The notes under the pieces: model-generated
The model's database searches: none
Seen by the model: only the letters and a program-made list of their open reading frames with translations
Told to the model about the DNA's origin: nothing
Part shown: piece by piece, positions 1 through 8,619 of the stretch
How the letters are laid out: each line of letters starts with the position of its first letter
Position numbering within the stretch: the first letter of the stretch is position 1
Source: JAUVUV01 sp964548275
Lineage (GTDB): Bacteria; Gemmatimonadota; Glassbacteria; GWA2-58-10
Assembly (NCBI GenBank): GCA_964548275.1
Contig: CAZJQI010000059.1
Coordinates: 1-27,338, forward strand
Reading direction: 5' to 3'
DNA length: 27,338 nucleotides
Translations under genes and position numbers: made by a program

Positions 1-80
1 AGAGCCAACCTGGGCGGACTGTAGCTTTGAACGAAGTCAACTATTTTACTTCAACCGCGGAATCAGGAAAGGGATTCCCC

Positions 81-108
81 TTCGGTAAGCCTCGTATTGC
101 TCACCGAA
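81..108 (-). terminator. Hairpin downstream of the transglutaminase-like gene
   Basis: A 10-bp stem (81-90 against 99-108, loop of 8) lies 14 bases past the stop codon of the minus-strand gene that ends at 122. Read as minus-strand RNA, the stem is complete with one G-U pair. A second small palindrome (71-80) follows. There is no clear U-run after either, so this is either a weak terminator or a 3' stabilising hairpin. Nothing else is recognisable in bases 1-121. Confidence 0.35.
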
Positions 109-121
109 CCGAGCCCTTCGG

Positions 122-2614
122 CTAACCCTCCTTGACCCTGAGTGTCAGCTTCTTTTCATCCCTGGCGCCGGTGTTTTCATCAGTGACAGCTACCAGAATT
201 TCATATTCTCCGGCAGATTCAGCAGGCAGATAACCGGCGACCAAGCCGGATTCGCGGTTAATCAAAAGAGTCTCCGGCGCCCCGGTAAGCTCGAAAACAA
301 GATCGTCTCCATTGCGGAAACGCATCTGGTACGGTTTGCCGTTCTCATCGGCCGATACAAGGTGCCCCATAGATGCGGACACCTCGATCTGCGCCTGGTA
401 GTAGCTCGATGTGCCGCCCTCTGGCAACTCGCCGGTGAGAATCAGCGGGTGTGCAAGTTCAGCCATTGCCGACAGTCCGCTTTCACAGCCTCGGGAGTCA
501 ACTGCCGCAATCCGGTAAAAGGGTCTCCAGAATTTGACCGGCACCTTGCAACTGGTTTGTGAACCATCGGTTTCGAACAGCAGGTTGGGTGGACTTTGCC
601 TTTTTCCCTCCAGACCTGCATGATAGATGTAGGCAGTGTCACTTGCGGTAAAACCACGCTCGGCACTGCCGTAGATCCTGAATCGCACAGGCCCGGTTCC
701 TCCTTTGCCCGGCTTCCAGCTCAGGGTTGCTGTGCGGGTAGTTTCATCAAATTGCGCGGCAAATTCTACAGGCACTGCCGGTGCCTGTGCATTAAAAGAG
801 AAAACTTTCGACCAGGGGCCCCAGACCCCCTCCCTGCTTCTGGCGCGAACCCGCCAGTAGTAGGTTTGGCCCGGGTTCAGCAGGCCCAGGTAAGGAAGCT
901 CGTAAGAGGCGGTTCCACGGTTGGCAGTATGGCTTATGAGCTTATGAAAGTTCGGCGAGAGCACCCGGCGTATGTCCTCGTATTCACTGAGTTGAAACTC
1001 ATAGTCATCAGCAGGGACGCCGCCGGCAGACGGATGCCATTTGAAAGTAAGAAGGGTTCCCTCCACTGAGCCGCCGTCCGGTGGGTAGACTGCTCCGGCA
1101 GGCCTGCCTGGAACCACAGGGGATGAGCATTCGCGCCAGGCGTGGGTGATTTTAACCTTGCGGCCCGTGGAGCTTTGATCAGTATAAATAAACGAGTTCC
1201 TTCCCAGGCTCACTCCCGGCATGGCAAAGCGCGCCATCTGAAGGGTGGAGCGCAGGTAAAGCCCCTTGAGACAGACAACCGGCTCGTTGCAGTCGCTAAC
1301 CAGGTCGAACCGCAGGCTGTAGCTGTAGCGAGCCGGATCAGCCGTGGGGAAAAACTCATCGAGGTCGATATACATTCGCGCATACTCGCTCCCGGCGCTG
1401 GTCCAGATTTCTTTCCAGTTTTCTCCTTGATCGAAACTGAGCGAGACTTTAACTCTCTCGGCGTCCATGTCCCGTCGTGCGAAATCGACCTCCAGGCGGC
1501 CGCCCACGACCGGGTAGGCGCTTTCCACCGGCAGGACAACTGCGCCGGAATCACCAAGTACGTAAATTCCATCACCGAACGGACCCGATCTCCGCAATTC
1601 GACCCCGCCGGTCTCCAGGTATTTCAGAGTCGAGGGATCGCTGAAATCAGGGGCGCAGGTAAGCTCGCCGTTCATCACATTGGCGATCAGGCGCCAGCGT
1701 TTGTTCCAAAGGTTGGCCTTGGTGCCCTCGTACTCTTTTCCGTGGTATTTATTGCCCGCATACCAGGCCCAGGTGATCGCCTCGCCGGGCCGCAGGGTGA
1801 AATCCATGGTGTGGGCTGTGAGGCTGGGATGCTCGCCGCCTCGCTCGCCCTCATAGTAATGAAGGGCCGAGGAGGTTTCATCCCGCATGCGGCTGTCGTC
1901 ATGGCGCGGGCCATAGGTGTGGGTACGTTTCATCAGGTCGTGGTCCGCCACGATCTGGGCCTCGCCGGCGATCGTTTTGTTGTCCCGCAGAAGGCAGATA
2001 ATGCTTTCATCCGAGTCCAGAAGGTGCCAGGCGCCGTTGTAGAAAACCTCCGCTGTGCTGTGGCCGTTGGGAAAACCCCTGCGCACCCGCAGGCCTGCTG
2101 CCCGCCATAGGTCGCTCATCACCAGGCTCTCGTTGTAGCAAAGGGTGTAGCCATAGCAGTTGTACATCTTGATTACGTCGTTAACCTCATCGTCTTCGGT
2201 GGTTGCATGGAACCGGTGCTTGATCTCGAACTCCCAGAGAGCGCGGGCCTTTTCGGCATCGCTCATGCCGGGTTTAAGCACAAAGTCGAGAATGCCTTCC
2301 ATGGTTCTCGTATCCGGCCGGTCCGCCCTTCGCAGCCAGGGATTGACCACAACGACATCGCCCACGTTTTCCAGGCGTACGAAAAGATTCGGCTCCCAGT
2401 ACTGGTTGTAACCCCAGTAGCCCACAGGATCTCGGGTCATCTCGCCGTCGAACCTTCCGCCCATGCGTACGGTATATTTATGGCTTCCGAGACTGATAAT
2501 TTTGGTATGGTATTTCGGCGGGCCGTCGCAAAGAGTGCGTAGCTCGGTGGCAGAGGAAGATTGAACAAGTAAAATCAGAGACAGAACGGCAAAAGATGTT
2601 AAAAAGGGTTTCAT
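122..2614 (-). CDS. Secreted transglutaminase-like protein with FnIII/Ig-like modules
   Basis: An 830-residue exported protein with an N-terminal Sec signal peptide (about residues 1-22, ending SSSA). A transglutaminase-like papain-fold core is visible at about 110-205, with a likely triad of Cys159 (TLCYNES), His185 (NGHSTAEV) and Asp200 (WHLLDSDE). Cys159 was chosen over Cys153 because its distance to the following Gly matches the paralogue at 3407-5353. After the core comes a segment shared with that paralogue (HTMDF, about 268-275). Then come two fibronectin-III-like modules (about 505-610 and 612-715) and a C-terminal Ig-like module (about 725-828). The start is supported by GAGG at 2620-2623, five bases upstream of ATG. 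It lies 37 bp after the methyltransferase gene and is probably co-transcribed with it. The family can be protease, amidase or crosslinking enzyme; the substrate is unknown. Confidence 0.8.
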   Translation of the reverse strand: MKPFLTSFAVLSLILLVQSSSATELRTLCDGPPKYHTKIISLGSHKYTVRMGGRFDGEMTRDPVGYWGYNQYWEPNLFVRLENVGDVVVVNPWLRRADRPDTRTMEGILDFVLKPGMSDAEKARALWEFEIKHRFHATTEDDEVNDVIKMYNCYGYTLCYNESLVMSDLWRAAGLRVRRGFPNGHSTAEVFYNGAWHLLDSDESIICLLRDNKTIAGEAQIVADHDLMKRTHTYGPRHDDSRMRDETSSALHYYEGERGGEHPSLTAHTMDFTLRPGEAITWAWYAGNKYHGKEYEGTKANLWNKRWRLIANVMNGELTCAPDFSDPSTLKYLETGGVELRRSGPFGDGIYVLGDSGAVVLPVESAYPVVGGRLEVDFARRDMDAERVKVSLSFDQGENWKEIWTSAGSEYARMYIDLDEFFPTADPARYSYSLRFDLVSDCNEPVVCLKGLYLRSTLQMARFAMPGVSLGRNSFIYTDQSSTGRKVKITHAWRECSSPVVPGRPAGAVYPPDGGSVEGTLLTFKWHPSAGGVPADDYEFQLSEYEDIRRVLSPNFHKLISHTANRGTASYELPYLGLLNPGQTYYWRVRARSREGVWGPWSKVFSFNAQAPAVPVEFAAQFDETTRTATLSWKPGKGGTGPVRFRIYGSAERGFTASDTAYIYHAGLEGKRQSPPNLLFETDGSQTSCKVPVKFWRPFYRIAAVDSRGCESGLSAMAELAHPLILTGELPEGGTSSYYQAQIEVSASMGHLVSADENGKPYQMRFRNGDDLVFELTGAPETLLINRESGLVAGYLPAESAGEYEILVAVTDENTGARDEKKLTLRVKEG

Positions 2615-2651
2615 GGCTGCCTCGCTGGATGCAGATTACTACAAATAGGAT

Positions 2652-3296
2652 TTATTTTTTATAACTGAGCGCTACGCCGTCATTACCGGTGGTTAAGATG
2701 ACCGTGTCCAGCTCCGGATGGTTGGTGACATGGTCCAGGTAGTCGCGCATCGAGTAGGCCAGGCTTACGGCGTTGTGCGCAACGATAATACCTCCTTTTG
2801 GAATACGGTGATAAATCAGATCCAGGTACTTTTTATAATCGCTTTTTGCAGCATCGATAAACACCAGGTCATAGGTGCCGGTAAGCGTTTTCAGGGTTAC
2901 CAGAGCGTCTCCCTCGATAAGCTGGATTCGATCATCCACACCGGCTCTGGCAAAGTTTTCCCTGGCCATTCTCGCCCTGTCAACGTCGATTTCCAGGGTG
3001 GTTAGCCTGCCGCCGGTCTGTTTCAGTCCCAAGGCCATCCAGAGCGCGGAGACGCCGTTGGATGTGCCGATTTCAAGCACGCTTTTCGCCCCGGACATTT
3101 TGACCAGCATGTGCAGCAAGCGGCCGTCCCGGGGCGGGACGTTCATCATCGGGTTGCGCCGGCCGAATTGGTGAAGTTCCATCAGGATTTTATAGTCCGC
3201 CTCCTGCATCTCGGAATCGGTGAACTGGCCCTGCTGCGCAAGCGCTGCCGATACGATAAGCACCAGTAATACCGGGACCAATGCCGTTTTCATCAT
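2652..3296 (-). CDS. O-methyltransferase-like protein with a signal peptide
   Basis: A 214-residue class I SAM-dependent methyltransferase of the catechol O-methyltransferase-like family. Visible motifs are the SAM-binding loop VLEIGTSNGVSALW (about 75-88), the acidic TTLEID strand end, IEGDAL, FIDAAKSDYKKYLD and GGIIVAHN. The first 20 residues form a hydrophobic signal-peptide-like segment ending AALAQ, which is odd for an enzyme that needs cytoplasmic SAM. The usual Asp-Asn metal-binding pair of this family (ADN) reads AHN here. Two adjacent ATGs (3296 and 3293) follow a GAGGAG; the second has the better spacing. It sits between the two transglutaminase-like genes on the same strand. The fold is clear, but whether the protein is active and exported is not. 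Confidence 0.8.
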   Translation of the reverse strand: MMKTALVPVLLVLIVSAALAQQGQFTDSEMQEADYKILMELHQFGRRNPMMNVPPRDGRLLHMLVKMSGAKSVLEIGTSNGVSALWMALGLKQTGGRLTTLEIDVDRARMARENFARAGVDDRIQLIEGDALVTLKTLTGTYDLVFIDAAKSDYKKYLDLIYHRIPKGGIIVAHNAVSLAYSMRDYLDHVTNHPELDTVILTTGNDGVALSYKK

Positions 3297-3406
3297 TTTC
3301 TCCTCGGGATAACATCAAAATACTGCGTCTTTTATTAGCTAACTATATACTTTAAATATACGAAGTAACTGTCTGATTATAATTTAGTTAGGTATAAATT
3401 TATATC

Positions 3407-5353
3407 TCATTTTTCCTTTTCCGCCCTTTCAGACCCCACCCGCATCCTGATCCACTCGTTATCTCCCTCGCCGTAAATCGTGTAGCTCGTATCCGCCTGC
3501 ACGGTGAGCGTGGTCTGGACTCCGCCCACGCAATGGGTGACCTCCACCGGGCTGTGTTTCACCGGGCGCGCTGGCTCTGCGTAGTGAGCGTAAATCCGCA
3601 CGTTGTTCACGTTCCTGCGAAAGTCCACCAGCAGCCTGCCCGGAATCGTATCCGGCGCTCCGAGAAACTCGTCCAGGCGGCTCATCCAGTGGTTGCACCA
3701 GCCGGGAACCTCGAGGCGGCGCAGAAGGCGCATATCGCGGTGCTTTCCGGTTGTCGAGACCCAGATCTCGGGCTTTACGTTATTATCGAAATCCCCGCCC
3801 ACAGTGAGCCAGCGTATTTTACAGCCTTTCGGAGGCTCGACAACTGCAGCCGCCCCGGTGGAACGGTTGTGAAGGTCGAAGCGGCGGTGGTTTTTCACTT
3901 TCAGCCAGGCAACAGCGTTCAGGCTGTCCGTGGTAGTGCTGAAATCGGCAAACATAGGCTGGACAACGGTTTTTTCGCCTGTGCGATCCCCTGTGCGGAA
4001 ACGTAAGCTTGTTTTGCCATCCACGCGCGGCAGGCTCATCGGGTTGACCTGGACCCAGGTGGTCAGTGAAATATTTTGCAGGACTGCGCCCTGCTCTATC
4101 TCGAACTTTACCAGGTACCCCCAGCGGCCGTAAACCTGGGGGGTGACATCTATCCTGCCCTGGCTACTATTGCCCACCAGATCCCAGCGGCTGCCGAAAT
4201 CGCGCGAGAGCCAGACTTTGATACCGCCTTCTCCCTCATACTCGATCACCGCGCCGTCACCCGGCGGTGCAGCGCCCGGGTCCGGGCCGTTCTTGCCGAT
4301 AATGATATACGGCGTGTAGACCTTGAAAGTTGTGTACCCGCCTCCTGAGAGGGCCCGCAGGCCTTTCTCGTCCAGTTCCACGTTGAACTCTTCATAGACC
4401 CCGTCTGCGTAATCCTGCCAGGCGCTGCCCAGTTTCGGACAATAGCTGAAAACCCCCATGCCGGGGCGGTCGTAGATAATCCCGTACACTCCTTTCTGCT
4501 GGTGCTCGATCATGTGCTCCGGATCGTCCAGGATATTCTTTCGCAGCCACTCGCCCGGCCCCTCGGGCCTGTCCCACCAGCCCACGTAATAGCGGGTGCT
4601 GTCTGCGCGCCACCAGCGGGTGAAACTCTCGCCCATGCGCAGCACGAAATCCATGGTGTGGCCCAGCGGCTCCCAGCGGTACTTGTAGCCGCGGGTTTTC
4701 ACTTTTCCCTGCTTGACCAACTCGCCGAACCGCTTGTGCACCGGGAAATGGGGGGTGTCAGCATACGGCCAGTGAGGCCACCACTCGGGATGGGCCGCCA
4801 TCTGTGCCCAGCTGGCCAGCTCTCCTGCCGGGGTGAGCACCACGCCGCGCTCGTCCGTATCGATAAAATGCCAGCCGTTGTTATAAAAAACCTCCATCAC
4901 CTCATGGGAATATCCGCTGTTCAGGTTCACCGAGCGCGCCTCGCAGCCCAGGGAGCGGAAAATTCCACACATAATCACGCTCTGCATGCCGCAGAATCCC
5001 ATGCCGAAACTGTTCAGGTTTTTCACCGGGTCGTAGAGGATTGCATAGGTGAAAAGATTTCCCCACGGATCGGGATTGCCTTCGGCATCCGTGGTCAATG
5101 AAGGCTCCTCCCAGGCCGGGGTGTGCACCATGCCGGTCTCGCGCATGGAGAAATATTTCCAGAGAGCAAAGGCCAGATCGTGGTCTCTCTTGCCCAGGAA
5201 ATCCTTATGCTGCATGAATGAGTGCCAGTTGCCGCTGAAATCAGCGATATGCTCGCTCACCACCCAGGGAGAGTAGGTGCGGCCGTAAAGGGATATGGCA
5301 CTTGCAATTAAAAAAGCTGCAACCAGAAAAAGCTCAATCAGGCGCCTTCGCAT
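3407..5353 (-). CDS. Secreted transglutaminase-like protein (paralogue)
   Basis: About 648 residues from the ATG at 5353. This start was chosen over the upstream TTG (5371) and ATG (5359) because AGGA sits six bases before it and the protein then begins with a typical signal peptide (MRRRLIELFLVAAFLIASA). The transglutaminase-like core has Cys121 (GFCGMQS), His150 (YSHEVMEV) and Asp165 (WHFIDTDE). It shares the core, the phrase VFYN-GWH and the downstream HTMDF-LR-GE segment with the protein at 122-2614. It lacks that protein's fibronectin-like tail and instead has a long beta-rich C-terminal half with no fold I recognise. It is followed 110 bp downstream by the methyltransferase gene. An enzyme acting on extracellular protein or peptide is the likeliest role; the substrate is unknown. 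Confidence 0.78.
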   Translation of the reverse strand: MRRRLIELFLVAAFLIASAISLYGRTYSPWVVSEHIADFSGNWHSFMQHKDFLGKRDHDLAFALWKYFSMRETGMVHTPAWEEPSLTTDAEGNPDPWGNLFTYAILYDPVKNLNSFGMGFCGMQSVIMCGIFRSLGCEARSVNLNSGYSHEVMEVFYNNGWHFIDTDERGVVLTPAGELASWAQMAAHPEWWPHWPYADTPHFPVHKRFGELVKQGKVKTRGYKYRWEPLGHTMDFVLRMGESFTRWWRADSTRYYVGWWDRPEGPGEWLRKNILDDPEHMIEHQQKGVYGIIYDRPGMGVFSYCPKLGSAWQDYADGVYEEFNVELDEKGLRALSGGGYTTFKVYTPYIIIGKNGPDPGAAPPGDGAVIEYEGEGGIKVWLSRDFGSRWDLVGNSSQGRIDVTPQVYGRWGYLVKFEIEQGAVLQNISLTTWVQVNPMSLPRVDGKTSLRFRTGDRTGEKTVVQPMFADFSTTTDSLNAVAWLKVKNHRRFDLHNRSTGAAAVVEPPKGCKIRWLTVGGDFDNNVKPEIWVSTTGKHRDMRLLRRLEVPGWCNHWMSRLDEFLGAPDTIPGRLLVDFRRNVNNVRIYAHYAEPARPVKHSPVEVTHCVGGVQTTLTVQADTSYTIYGEGDNEWIRMRVGSERAEKEK

Positions 5354-5468
5354 GTTCATTCCTCGCTCCAACCGAATTTCAGGTGGGTAGTCTTTTGCTC
5401 AGACTCATTTTTGCCCTTATAGTTTAAACTACGCAGTGCGATCCTTTGTATCATTTCATGTCAGTCGG

Positions 5469-6800
5469 TTAATTCGATCGGGAAGCAGTCCGGATCAGTT
5501 TTTCCGCCAGCAGATGGCAGTATTCCTCAATCGCCGTGTATCCTGATTCCATGACCTTGTTGTTGTCGCTGCTGTCGTGGGGGTCCAGGCCGTTTTCCAG
5601 TTCCCAGCCATCCGGCACACCGTCGCTGTCAGAATCCCTGGGTGCGGGTTTCACACTCAGTCCTGCCATCAGGTCTCCCGGGTCGCGGCGGCCCCAGGCG
5701 CCGGTTCGGGTCCTGACCTCGTGGATCGTGCGGCGGGAAACAGTGTCCCTGGGGATACAGCCCGCCTGTTCCAGAACCAGCTCGTAGGCCTCCAGGCAGG
5801 AGTGAGTGGTTACCGGCGGAGTTGCGAACTCGCGCTCGGCCCTCACTCCGTGGTGCATATAGACCTGGAAACCGCGAAACTCATTCTCGTGCTCCCAGGG
5901 ATTGTCCACCACCCCCACGCCGTCCACGTAGTTGTCGCGGAGATAATAGAAAACCCAATCCTTGAAACAGAACGGAAAGATGTCGTCCTCCGCGGGGCCG
6001 CGCCTGTAGTAGTTGCCGACCAGGTTGAAACCGAGCAAGTTGGGCGGGTTGTCGTGAAGGAAACCGTCGCGGAAGTTGTAAACCACGTTATTACGGATAT
6101 CCGAGGGGCCGTTGGCGATTGCCGGGTTGCGGCGGCTGTTGTTCGCAAACAGGGTATGATGTACGCTTATCCTTGCCCCATCCGGGCCGTTCAGCATGCC
6201 GTAATTGTGCCGTCCCTTGTAGTGTCCCACCACGTCGGATTCCTCCACAGTGCACCACTGAACTGTGGATTCCTGGGACATGTACATGCCGATATTTTCG
6301 TCCGTGCTCCAGGAGCAGGAAAGATGGTCCAGGACACAGCGCCTGACCTGGTTGAACTGAACCGCATCATCGCTGCTGCCGTCGCCATTTGTAGATGGAT
6401 CGGGCCTTACCCGGATGAAACGCACCACGATATCCTCGAGGTATTCCCGGCCGCTACTGGCGCTGAACTTGCCTTTGACCGTGATCCCTGCGCCAGGCGC
6501 GGTCTGGCCCATGATAGTAATACGGTTATGTTCGATATTTACCGGCCCGGGGATCACGCCGCTGGTGTCGAAAACCACGATTCTGGGCCCTTGCTCGCTA
6601 CAGGCTGCCTGAAAGCTCCCGGGGCCGCTCGTGTTCAGATTGGTGACCTTGATCACCCGGCCGCCTCTGCCGCCGGTAGTAAAACTGCCGAACCCTTGAG
6701 CACCCGAAAAAGCAGGCAGCGAGTCGACAGGCGCCTGGGCAGTCAATTCCGCCCGGAAAAACAAAAAGAAGACCAAAACCAGAGCGCAGTTTCTGTTCAT
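5469..6800 (-). CDS. Pectate-lyase-like secreted beta-helix protein
   Basis: A 443-residue protein with a signal peptide (residues 1-22, ending LTAQ). It resembles polysaccharide lyase family 1 pectate lyases, right-handed parallel beta-helix enzymes that cleave pectate by Ca-dependent beta-elimination. Visible family features are AFSGAQGFG and GGRGG near 30-47, the acidic SSDDAVQF (142-149), the LDHLSCSWSTDE block (157-168), and the Arg-containing SRRNPAIANG (222-231), a likely catalytic RxxP region. The C-terminus has a Ca-binding-like DSDSDGVPDGWE stretch followed by GYTAIEEY, typical of bacterial pectate lyases. GGAG lies nine bases before the start. It is a close paralogue of the next gene upstream (6943-8469) but has no dockerin. 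Activity on pectate rather than another uronate polymer is inferred. Confidence 0.85.
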   Translation of the reverse strand: MNRNCALVLVFFLFFRAELTAQAPVDSLPAFSGAQGFGSFTTGGRGGRVIKVTNLNTSGPGSFQAACSEQGPRIVVFDTSGVIPGPVNIEHNRITIMGQTAPGAGITVKGKFSASSGREYLEDIVVRFIRVRPDPSTNGDGSSDDAVQFNQVRRCVLDHLSCSWSTDENIGMYMSQESTVQWCTVEESDVVGHYKGRHNYGMLNGPDGARISVHHTLFANNSRRNPAIANGPSDIRNNVVYNFRDGFLHDNPPNLLGFNLVGNYYRRGPAEDDIFPFCFKDWVFYYLRDNYVDGVGVVDNPWEHENEFRGFQVYMHHGVRAEREFATPPVTTHSCLEAYELVLEQAGCIPRDTVSRRTIHEVRTRTGAWGRRDPGDLMAGLSVKPAPRDSDSDGVPDGWELENGLDPHDSSDNNKVMESGYTAIEEYCHLLAEKLIRTASRSN

Positions 6801-6942
6801 TTTCCATTACTCCAACTATGAGTTAAAATACAACACATATTACTTTGGGGGTATAAAATGGAAAAAAGCCGATCTGCAAATTTTCTTAACAAATAGCTCA
6901 AACACTTAATATATTGCTCGAAAAGCTGCCGAAGCTGCAAAA

Positions 6943-8469
6943 CTATTCTCTCGATTTCAAGGCTCTCAGCATTTCCAGCAGATCGAAAACGTTCACCTTC
7001 CCGTCATAGTTCAAATCCGCCTCCCAACTGGTTTCACCTCTCGACAGAGTTTTTAATATACCGAGCAGATCGAAAATATTGGTTTTGCCGTTGCTGTCCA
7101 GATCGCCTTTCTGGGGAAGGTTGCCGCGGTAAGCGATAAGCCCCTCTGCCAGGATATTGCAGTACTCCTCGATTGCTGTGTAACCTGAACTCATCACTGT
7201 GCTGTGGTCTGTGCTGTCAGCCGGGTTCAGCCCATTCGCCCGCTCCCAGGCATCCGGAATACCGTCATTATCCGAATCCAGCGGGGGTTTGCCCGGGGTG
7301 AGGCCTGCCATCAGGCCGCCGGGATCATGGCGGCCCCAGGAGCCGGTTCCGGTCCTGACCTCATTGATCGTACGGCGGCTCACTGTATCCCGCGGAAAAC
7401 AGCCGGCCTGTTCGAGCACAAGCTCGTAGGCTTCCTGTGGCGAGTGGGTAGTTACCGGCGGAACCGGGGTTTCATTCTCGGCTTTCCTGCCTTTGTCTGC
7501 GTAAGCTTTAATGCCGGGAACCTTGTCAGCCTCGGCCCAGGGGTCCTGGATCCTTCCGGTGTAATCGTTATAGCGGCCTTCGATATAGTTATCGCGAAGA
7601 TAGTACGACGTATTCTCCCAGAAATTGAACGGGTAAATCACATCGCTCGGGCCGCGCTTGTAGTAATTGCCGATAATATTGTAGCCCTTGTCGTTAGGCT
7701 CGTTGTCGTGAAGGAATCCGTCGCGGAAATTGTAGACAACGTTATTGCGGACATCCGCCGGGCCATTGGAAATCGCCGGGCAGCGGCGCGCGTGATGCGC
7801 AAACAGGGTATGGTGGATAGAGACCCACCCTCCCTCAGGGCCGTTGATCAGGCCGTAGTTGTGGCGGCCCTCAGTATGTCCCTCGGTGTCGGATTCCTCG
7901 ATTGTGCACCACTGGATGGTGATATCCTGCGTGCTGAAAATATCCACAGTTTCATCACTGGCCCAGGAGCAGGTGATGTGGTCCAGCACGCATCTTCTCA
8001 CCCCGGAAAACTGGATTGCGTCCGCCCAGGTCACACCCGGTATCGGGTCCGGCCTTACGCGCAGGAAACGGATCACGATATCCGGGTATCTCGCCAGGCC
8101 TTCCGGATCCCACGGCGTGTACAGCATGCCCTTGATAGTGATTCCTGCTCCCGGGGCTGTCTGCCCCATGATCGTTATCTGCCCGTGTGCGATAGATAGT
8201 TCCCCGGGGATAACCCCGCTGGTGTCGAACACCACGATCCTGGGTCCCTCGGCGCTGCAGGCTGCTTGAAGGCTTCCCGGGCCGCTGGTGTTCAAATTTG
8301 TCACTTTGAACACCCGGCCGCCCCGTCCGCCCGGCGTGGTACTGCCGAACCCCTGCGCTCCGGGAAAAGCGGGAAGAGAATCAGACTCGCTCTGGGCTTT
8401 CAACCCGGGGATTGCCAGTGTGATGAAAAACACTGTTGCCAATAAAACACACAGATTTGCCGCTTTCAT
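6943..8469 (-). CDS. Pectate-lyase-like protein with C-terminal dockerin
   Basis: About 508 residues from the ATG at 8469. This start is preferred over the ATG at 8490 because GGGGGAG precedes it and it begins a clean signal peptide (MKAANLCVLLATVFF). The catalytic part matches the neighbouring pectate-lyase-like protein block for block: AFPGAQGFG, GGRGG, LDHITCSWASDE, ARRCPAISNG, and the acidic DSDNDGIPDAWE region. The last roughly 54 residues hold two calcium-loop repeats (DLDSNGKTNIFDLL and DLNYDGKVNVFDLL), the layout of a type I dockerin. This suggests docking to a cohesin on a scaffold or the cell surface; no cohesin is in the window. It lies 150 bp downstream of recG on the same strand, and 142 bp separate it from the paralogue. 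Confidence 0.87.
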   Translation of the reverse strand: MKAANLCVLLATVFFITLAIPGLKAQSESDSLPAFPGAQGFGSTTPGGRGGRVFKVTNLNTSGPGSLQAACSAEGPRIVVFDTSGVIPGELSIAHGQITIMGQTAPGAGITIKGMLYTPWDPEGLARYPDIVIRFLRVRPDPIPGVTWADAIQFSGVRRCVLDHITCSWASDETVDIFSTQDITIQWCTIEESDTEGHTEGRHNYGLINGPEGGWVSIHHTLFAHHARRCPAISNGPADVRNNVVYNFRDGFLHDNEPNDKGYNIIGNYYKRGPSDVIYPFNFWENTSYYLRDNYIEGRYNDYTGRIQDPWAEADKVPGIKAYADKGRKAENETPVPPVTTHSPQEAYELVLEQAGCFPRDTVSRRTINEVRTGTGSWGRHDPGGLMAGLTPGKPPLDSDNDGIPDAWERANGLNPADSTDHSTVMSSGYTAIEEYCNILAEGLIAYRGNLPQKGDLDSNGKTNIFDLLGILKTLSRGETSWEADLNYDGKVNVFDLLEMLRALKSRE

Positions 8470-8619
8470 AACTCCCCCGATACTCGACATTACTGAAAGT
8501 GCAAACGACTATAGAAGGATCAAGAATGCCGCAAGCCCTGCTCTTGCAAGACATGCCTATAATGTGCGCTCGCAAACGTCTATTTCAAAGGGAAAAAAGT
8601 AAAACTGCAAAATTTTCGA

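Noticed and set aside
5577..6821. A 414-codon open frame on the plus strand opposite the first pectate-lyase-like gene
   Set aside because: The translation has no domain or signal peptide, and the opposite strand encodes a clear lyase family protein. It is a shadow frame produced by codon bias. The same holds for 1142-2110, 7204-8199 and 8989-9651.
6801..6942. Promoter for the first pectate-lyase-like gene (TTGCAG and a TTATAC-like box on the minus strand)
   Set aside because: The boxes match the consensus too poorly in an A/T-rich stretch to be called.
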